A stretch of 64,000 nt of DNA from Aptenodytes patagonicus (taxonomy: Eukaryota > Chordata > Aves > Sphenisciformes > Spheniscidae), in contig NC_134950.1 of assembly GCF_965638725.1 (NCBI RefSeq), forward strand, positions 8,990,101-9,054,100, given 5' to 3'. Shown one piece after another: positions 60,101 to 64,000 of the stretch; the first letter of the stretch is position 1, and each line of letters opens with the position of its first letter. The position numbers and the translations under genes were made by a program. A model generated the notes under the pieces. The model made no database searches. It saw only the letters and a program-made list of their open reading frames with translations, and was not told the DNA's origin.

Positions 60101-61486
60101 TTAAATAGCCTGGTTTGACAAATATTTTGAGGGTAATAAGCTCGAGGGTAGGAAGGCTCTGCAGAGGGACCTGGACAGGCTGGATCGATGGGCCGAGGCC
60201 AATTGTATGAGGTTCAACAAGGCCAAGTGCCGGGTCCTACACTTTGGCCACAACAACCCCATGCAGCGCTACAGGCTTGGGGAAGAGTGGCTGGAAAGCT
60301 GCCCAGCAGAGAAGGACCTGGGGGTGCTGGTCGACAGCCGGCTGAACGTGAGCCAGCAGTGTGCCCAGGCAGCCAAGAAGGCCAATGGCATCCTGGCCTG
60401 TATCAGAACTAGTGTGGCCAGCAAGGAGTAGGGAAGTGATCGTGCCCCTGTACTCAGTACTGGTGAGGCTTCACCTTGAATACTGTGTTCAGTTTTGGGC
60501 CCCTCACTACAAGAAGGATGTTGAGGTGCTGGAGCATGTCCAGAGAAGGGCAACGAGGCTGGTGAGGGGTCTGGAGAACAAGTCTTATGAGGAGCGGCTG
60601 AGGGAACTGGGACTGTTCAGCCTGGAGAAGAGGAGGCTGAGGGGAGACCTCATCGCTCTCTACAACTACCTGAAAGGAGGCTGTAGCGAGGTGGGTGTCG
60701 GTCTCTTCTCCCAAGTAACAAGCGATAGGACAAGAGGAAATGGCCTCAAGTTGCGCCAGAGGAGGTTTAGATTGGACATGAGGAAAAATTTCTTTACTGA
60801 AAGAGTGGTTAAACATTGGCACAGGCTGCCCAGGGAAGTGGTGGAGTCACCATCCCTGGAGGTATTTAAAAGACGAGTAGATGAGGCACTTAGGGACATG
60901 GTTTAGTGGGTGGTGGTGTTGGGTCGATGGTTGGACTCGATGATCTTAGAGGTCTTTTCCAACCTCAATGATTCTATGATTCTATTTTATACGGAACACT
61001 GACGCAAGATTGTAAGGATACCTTGCCAATCTGCTAACGAATATATCAGTGATTCTATGGAATGTTTCAACAGATTTCCACATCTGCCATATTTCCTGAG
61101 GAGAACATGTTGGAGAAGTTTGTAACAAATCTTAGCTGAAGTTTCCCTATTAATAAGTGTATGTACAAAGCGCACTTCCTTAATGGGTCGATCAAATTAG
61201 GACTGAATGATGTGATTTCCAATTTGAAGATCAATATGCAAACAAAAAAATTATCCTCATCTCCAGCTACCAATATAAATTATCAATCAATGAACCCAAC
61301 ACTGATTCAGATCTGCACTCATACCTGCAAAGCAATAGCTAATCGAATGAGGTCAATAACCACTTCTTCATTGGCTAGTTCAATTGTGGTAAGAGCTAGA
61401 GATGTAAACAGCAGTTCAAAGTTTTTCTGGACGTTGTCTTCTTCTTTACAGCCTAAGTAGATGTGTCTGTACAACTGCTGGCCATG
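45070..61486 (-). CDS. EFR3A: EFR3A, last nine coding exons (partial gene)
   Basis: EFR3A is a palmitoylated plasma-membrane protein that recruits the PI4KIIIalpha-TTC7-FAM126 complex to make phosphatidylinositol 4-phosphate. Nine minus-strand exons join in frame to 295 codons plus stop, the C-terminal third of a protein of about 820 residues. In order they read [160 protein letters not shown] and [12 protein letters not shown]. This is near-identical to vertebrate EFR3A as I remember it. Upstream exons continue beyond 64 kb. All splice sites are GT-AG. Confidence 0.96.
45631..45735 (-). mobile_element. CR1 3'-end fragment, minus orientation
   Basis: AGTCATAGAATCATAGAATC, then AAGGTTGGAAAAGACCTCTA and AGATCATCGAGTCCAAC, the reversed 3' end of a CR1 subfamily. 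It lies in the last EFR3A intron, 60 bp from the LTR. Confidence 0.92.
45796..46376 (+). mobile_element. Solo ERV LTR (ERVL-like), plus orientation
   Basis: 581-bp element from TGTGCTGGTTTTGGCTGG to TTAAACCACAACA, with TG...CA ends and a perfect 5-bp target duplication TTCAG (45791-45795 and 46377-46381). No internal retroviral genes are present, so it is a solo LTR. It is the same family as the reversed copy at 13517-13962: both share the GGATAGAGTTAATTTTCTT-type start, the GGGATATTCCATACC core and the GGTTAAACCACGACA-type end. It is antisense to EFR3A, in its last intron. Confidence 0.92.
46508..46557 (-). CDS. EFR3A: EFR3A exon (second last)
   Basis: 50 nt; acceptor TAG above 46557, donor CG|GTAAGG below 46508. 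Encodes [16 protein letters not shown] plus the first two bases of an Arg codon. Confidence 0.95.
47180..47283 (-). CDS. EFR3A: EFR3A exon (third last)
   Basis: 104 nt; acceptor TTTTTAAG, donor CCAAA|GTGAGT. Encodes [19 protein letters not shown], then [15 protein letters not shown]. Confidence 0.95.
48356..48404 (-). CDS. EFR3A: EFR3A exon (fourth last)
   Basis: 49 nt; acceptor GTGTTTAG, donor AATTG|GTAAGA. Encodes [16 protein letters not shown]. Confidence 0.95.
50265..50445 (+). mobile_element. CR1 LINE 3'-end fragment, plus orientation
   Basis: GGCTGCCCAGGGAAGTGGCT, then CCATCCCTGGAGGTATTTAA and ACTCGATGATCTTAAGGGTC, ending TTCCAACCTAAATGATCC. It is a typical CR1 3' end, in an EFR3A intron and antisense to it. 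Confidence 0.9.
51984..52000 (-). promoter_or_regulatory. G-run near an EFR3A 5' splice site
   Basis: Plus-strand TCCCCCCAACCCCCCCC, read as G-runs on the minus strand, begins about 38 bases into the intron after the exon 52039-52127. Intronic G-runs close to donors are known splicing enhancers. The effect here is inferred. Confidence 0.35.
52039..52127 (-). CDS. EFR3A: EFR3A exon (fifth last)
   Basis: 89 nt; acceptor TCTTCTAG, donor ATAAG|GTATGA. Encodes [20 protein letters not shown], then LPGNNTDDK. Confidence 0.95.
52128..57307 (-). other. EFR3A: EFR3A intron
   Basis: 5.2-kb intron. AT-rich except for a sharply GC-richer block at about 53770-54690 (separate entry). No conserved coding signal was seen. 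Confidence 0.8.
53770..54690 (+). mobile_element. GC-rich insertion, possible ERV LTR
   Basis: A block clearly richer in G and C than the AT-rich intron around it. Internal features resemble an LTR: ATTAAA at about 54204 in a TGATTAAATCCCATTTCTCT context, followed by a T/G-rich stretch. It also has CTGTCTGTCTCTCTGTGTGT simple sequence near 54421-54456. I could not fix the ends or a target duplication, and the family is not recognised. Confidence 0.4.
57308..57435 (-). CDS. EFR3A: EFR3A exon (sixth last)
   Basis: 128 nt; acceptor TTGACAG, donor AACAG|GTAAGT. Encodes [20 protein letters not shown], then [20 protein letters not shown] and VT. Confidence 0.96.
57755..58378 (+). mobile_element. 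CR1 LINE fragment, plus orientation
   Basis: Starts in the end of RT-coding sequence (CAAAGAAGGCTAAGGGTATC) and runs to a CR1 3' end, GGTCCCTTCCAACCTCACCC then ATTCTGTGATTCAGTGA. Frames are broken. It is antisense to EFR3A, in its intron. Confidence 0.92.
58644..58711 (-). CDS. EFR3A: EFR3A exon (seventh last)
   Basis: 68 nt; acceptor TTTTTTTCAG, donor GCAA|GTAAGT. Encodes [20 protein letters not shown], then KC. Confidence 0.95.
59233..59364 (-). CDS. EFR3A: EFR3A exon (eighth last)
   Basis: 132 nt (44 codons, phase 0 both ends); acceptor ATATTTCAG, donor AGCAAG|GTAACA. Encodes [20 protein letters not shown], then [20 protein letters not shown] and HVSK. Confidence 0.96.
60137..60986 (+). 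mobile_element. CR1 LINE fragment, plus orientation
   Basis: 850-bp 5'-truncated copy. It starts in the RT thumb region (GGGACCTGGACAGGCTGGAT) and ends in the typical CR1 terminus, GGTCTTTTCCAACCTCAATG then ATTCTATGATTCTATT. Much of it is still open: 60361-60906 reads through [27 protein letters not shown] and [11 protein letters not shown]. It looks relatively young. It is antisense to EFR3A, in its intron. Confidence 0.95.
61325..61486 (-). CDS. EFR3A: EFR3A exon (ninth last, first in window)
   Basis: 162 nt (54 codons, phase 0 both ends); acceptor GTCTTTTATAG, donor TTGCAG|GTATGA. Encodes [20 protein letters not shown], then [20 protein letters not shown] and [14 protein letters not shown]. 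Confidence 0.96.
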
Positions 61487-64000
61487 CTATAAAAGACAAA
61501 AAAGGAAAATGAGTACTAAAATCACAGAATAATTTAGGTTAGAAAGGATATTTAAAGGTCCTCTAGTCCAACTCCCTACTCCAAGCAGAGCCAACTTTGA
61601 TGTTAGATCATTTTGGATAGAGAATTAAAATAATAAAAAAGGATAAAATACATGTATAAACATACATACACAAACAAATACGTGATTAATCAAGAAGACC
61701 ATTCATTTACTACCATAACAGTAGCTTCTTTATAAATACAGTACTATTATATTTTATGTAAAAGCGTACAGATGGGCAAGATGATACAGAGAATTGCAGA
61801 TGAATACTGCACTGTGTGTCAGACACTGGCATTCATTTCCTATTGAAATATTTAGGAAAAAAATTGCGCATTTATGAAAAGGAAAAAATAAAAAGTAGAT
61901 CTTGAAACATTCTCAAGAACGTCCAAGTAACTGAGGAGCTTCAAGGGTTATCCTTGTGAAGACATCATATTTGCTCATTAAGCAAGCTTCCTTGAAGAAC
62001 AAACTGAGAAAAAATTCTTCTAGGGGGTGTTTCAGAAGATGAGTAGGGCTCTTTTACTACTGTGCATATGGAGGCTCTAGCTCTAGTGAAGAACATAGGT
62101 TATCTAATGAAAGACCCTCAACTTCAAAAGTGACTTTCCTTTCCTCGTAACACTGTCCTTAACCAAATCTTTGTAACGAAGCTATTATTTTAACAAAACA
62201 AAAGAAAAGAAAATACAGAAAGGCAGGTTAAGAAGCAGGTTTTGTATGTAACACATGACTCAGTACCATCCCAGCATTCTTAATCTGTAGAGGATACAGG
62301 TCTGTATCAGTCGACACAGTTAATGTTCATGATCTAAGGACTGATGCTTTATCTCTGGAAGTACTAGTTCAGCTTCAGAAGGACACAGAAAACTCATTTT
62401 TAACATGTTTTTCAAGCAGAACATATTCACTTAAGAAATAATAAAAATGCTAGTAGTCTTCTTATCACTTCTAGAATCAAATATATAGCTGTTCAAACAT
62501 ATGCTTTACTTAGAAGAGGGATACAGAGCTATTAGCAAAGCACAGAAGTTACTATGAAATAAGCACAGTAAAGGTTAGCTGTTTAAAGACACAGTATATT
62601 TGGAAACTAAAAGTAATGAAAATATTCATCTCACTGATAAAGAATTGCACCTAGATATGAAAATAAATTATTTTAAAATTATGTGCATTTTCTAAACACG
62701 TAGTATCTTTCTAGAAGATTGTAAAATGCAAGAAGTTCAGTATTTCCCTTTAAAGAAAGGACAGAAATAAACTTCCTGGCTTTGAGAAGGTGGACTGAGA
62801 TCAAGAGAGCTTTGTGTCTATGTCTAGTTTAATTCCACCTAATTTTAGGTACCGAAATTCCTAAGTATGATACACAATTGCCTTAGGATCCCCATCTAAC
62901 ATCAAACAAGCCTAGATGGTCATTCAGATCTTAATGGACTTCTGGAGGTGCTTCACCCCTCTCCTTTGATTATGCAAAGACTCTAGAAAGAGTAGGCTGC
63001 TAACATATACATCTAGACTAGGTGAGTAACATTAGGTTATGATATGCACCTGAAACAGTATCACATAGATAATTATTGACTGACTTTATTCCATAGGGCT
63101 AATACATTTTTCTGAAGACTGTATAATCTTGTCTTGAGCTGTTAAGAGTCTCTTTTCCTCTCCTATCCTCTTTTTCAGATGAGAGCGTCAACAATTCAAA
63201 TATTTAGTTTGAGAATTAAAATTTTCATCTAGCAAAATCAGTAACTACAACTTATCCAAACTGTTTTAAATCCTAGATATTAAATTGATGAATTAAAATT
63301 TAATTCAGTTTTTACAAAGATACATTACTAATAATTGCCAAAATTGGAGTATTCTTTATATTTGTATTATTCCAGTATTAATCAAAAGAGGTGTAAATAT
63401 ACCGCAAGGAATATCAACTGTATTAACTTAGCAAGAACACGTATCTCCGATGTTACTTGAAAGCCACACAATTCTATTTTGTATATTATTATATATATAG
63501 TATTTTTGCCTCTGGACAAGTTAAACTGCAATTCTTGTGATTCTTAGAATATTAAATTAAGTCAGCACTCTGAAGACACACATTTTTTTATTTCACAGCT
63601 AATAGGAAACAAAAACAAAGCAGCATGGGACAGCTGTGAGAAATGAATATATTTTCTCAGGCAGATAACCGTGATAAACATTCTAAAGCCTGCTTGAGCT
63701 GACTTTAGTAATTTGTGGTTTTTGTTTACAAACATACCTACACAGATAAACTATAGTCAGGAATGACAGAGCACACTAATAATTATAAACGTTTTTCCCA
63801 TGTAGAAAATAAGGTTTTTATTGTAAAGAAGCAATTTCACTCCACATAAGCATCATCCAAAAAAAAAAAACAACCCCAAAACACCCCCCGTTTTTCTTTA
63901 GAACCAAACATGCTCAGAAGTCAACTGGCACAATGTCCTATAAAAACAATCTTGTAAGTAGGTGCATTTTTTTCTTCCAAGTTAACTTTCTTTGACATCT
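61487..64000 (-). other. EFR3A: EFR3A intron, continuing past the window
   Basis: No further EFR3A exon was recognised up to the window edge. It holds an old CR1 fragment at 61521-61612; the rest is AT-rich unique sequence. Confidence 0.7.
61521..61612 (-). mobile_element. Old CR1 3'-end fragment, minus orientation
   Basis: AATCACAGAATAATTTAGGT, then AGAAAGGATATTTAAAGGTC and CTCTAGTCCAACTCCCTACT, the diverged reverse of a CR1 3' end. Confidence 0.8.

Overview
This is a stretch of a bird nuclear genome. The dispersed repeats are almost all CR1 LINE copies in both orientations, together with solo endogenous-retrovirus LTRs of a kind common in birds. Coding sequence is split into short exons with standard vertebrate splice sites. 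There are no bacterial or organellar features.

Three protein-coding genes can be read, in the order known from the human 8q24 region. (1) 1-7.9 kb, plus strand: the 3' end of HHLA1. Three terminal coding exons are clear (6818-7669), with a polyadenylation signal at 7888; upstream exons were not found. (2) 12.8-34.5 kb, plus strand: the whole coding sequence of OC90 (otoconin-90), the phospholipase A2-like inner-ear otoconial matrix protein. Fourteen exons join without a frame break into 526 codons plus a stop: signal peptide, PLA2-like domain 1, a Ser/Thr/Glu-rich linker made of small phase-1 exons, PLA2-like domain 2, and a charged tail. (3) 42.2-61.5 kb, minus strand: the last nine coding exons of EFR3A, the plasma-membrane adaptor for phosphatidylinositol 4-kinase IIIalpha, with a 3'UTR of about 2.9 kb. 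The rest of EFR3A lies beyond 64 kb. OC90 and EFR3A converge tail to tail.

The OC90-EFR3A gap (34.5-42.2 kb) holds a long but decayed CR1 LINE (36.6-40.1 kb). It keeps recognisable ORF1-esterase, endonuclease and reverse-transcriptase segments but lacks the usual CR1 3' end. Other CR1 pieces lie between HHLA1 and OC90, in OC90 introns and in EFR3A introns. Two LTRs of one family sit in opposite orientations, in OC90 intron 1 and in the last EFR3A intron, each flanked by a 5-bp target duplication.

Points to look at first: a GC-AG intron in OC90 that the reading frame requires; the matching exon lengths and phases of the two OC90 PLA2-like domains; loss of the calcium-ligand Asp in both; a possible extra linker exon followed by a 41-bp gap; a perfect 15-bp hairpin at 5051-5083; and a diverged direct repeat at 3.5 and 4.3 kb. 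I found no clearly new gene system. Gene names rest on remembered family sequence and synteny, not on a database search.
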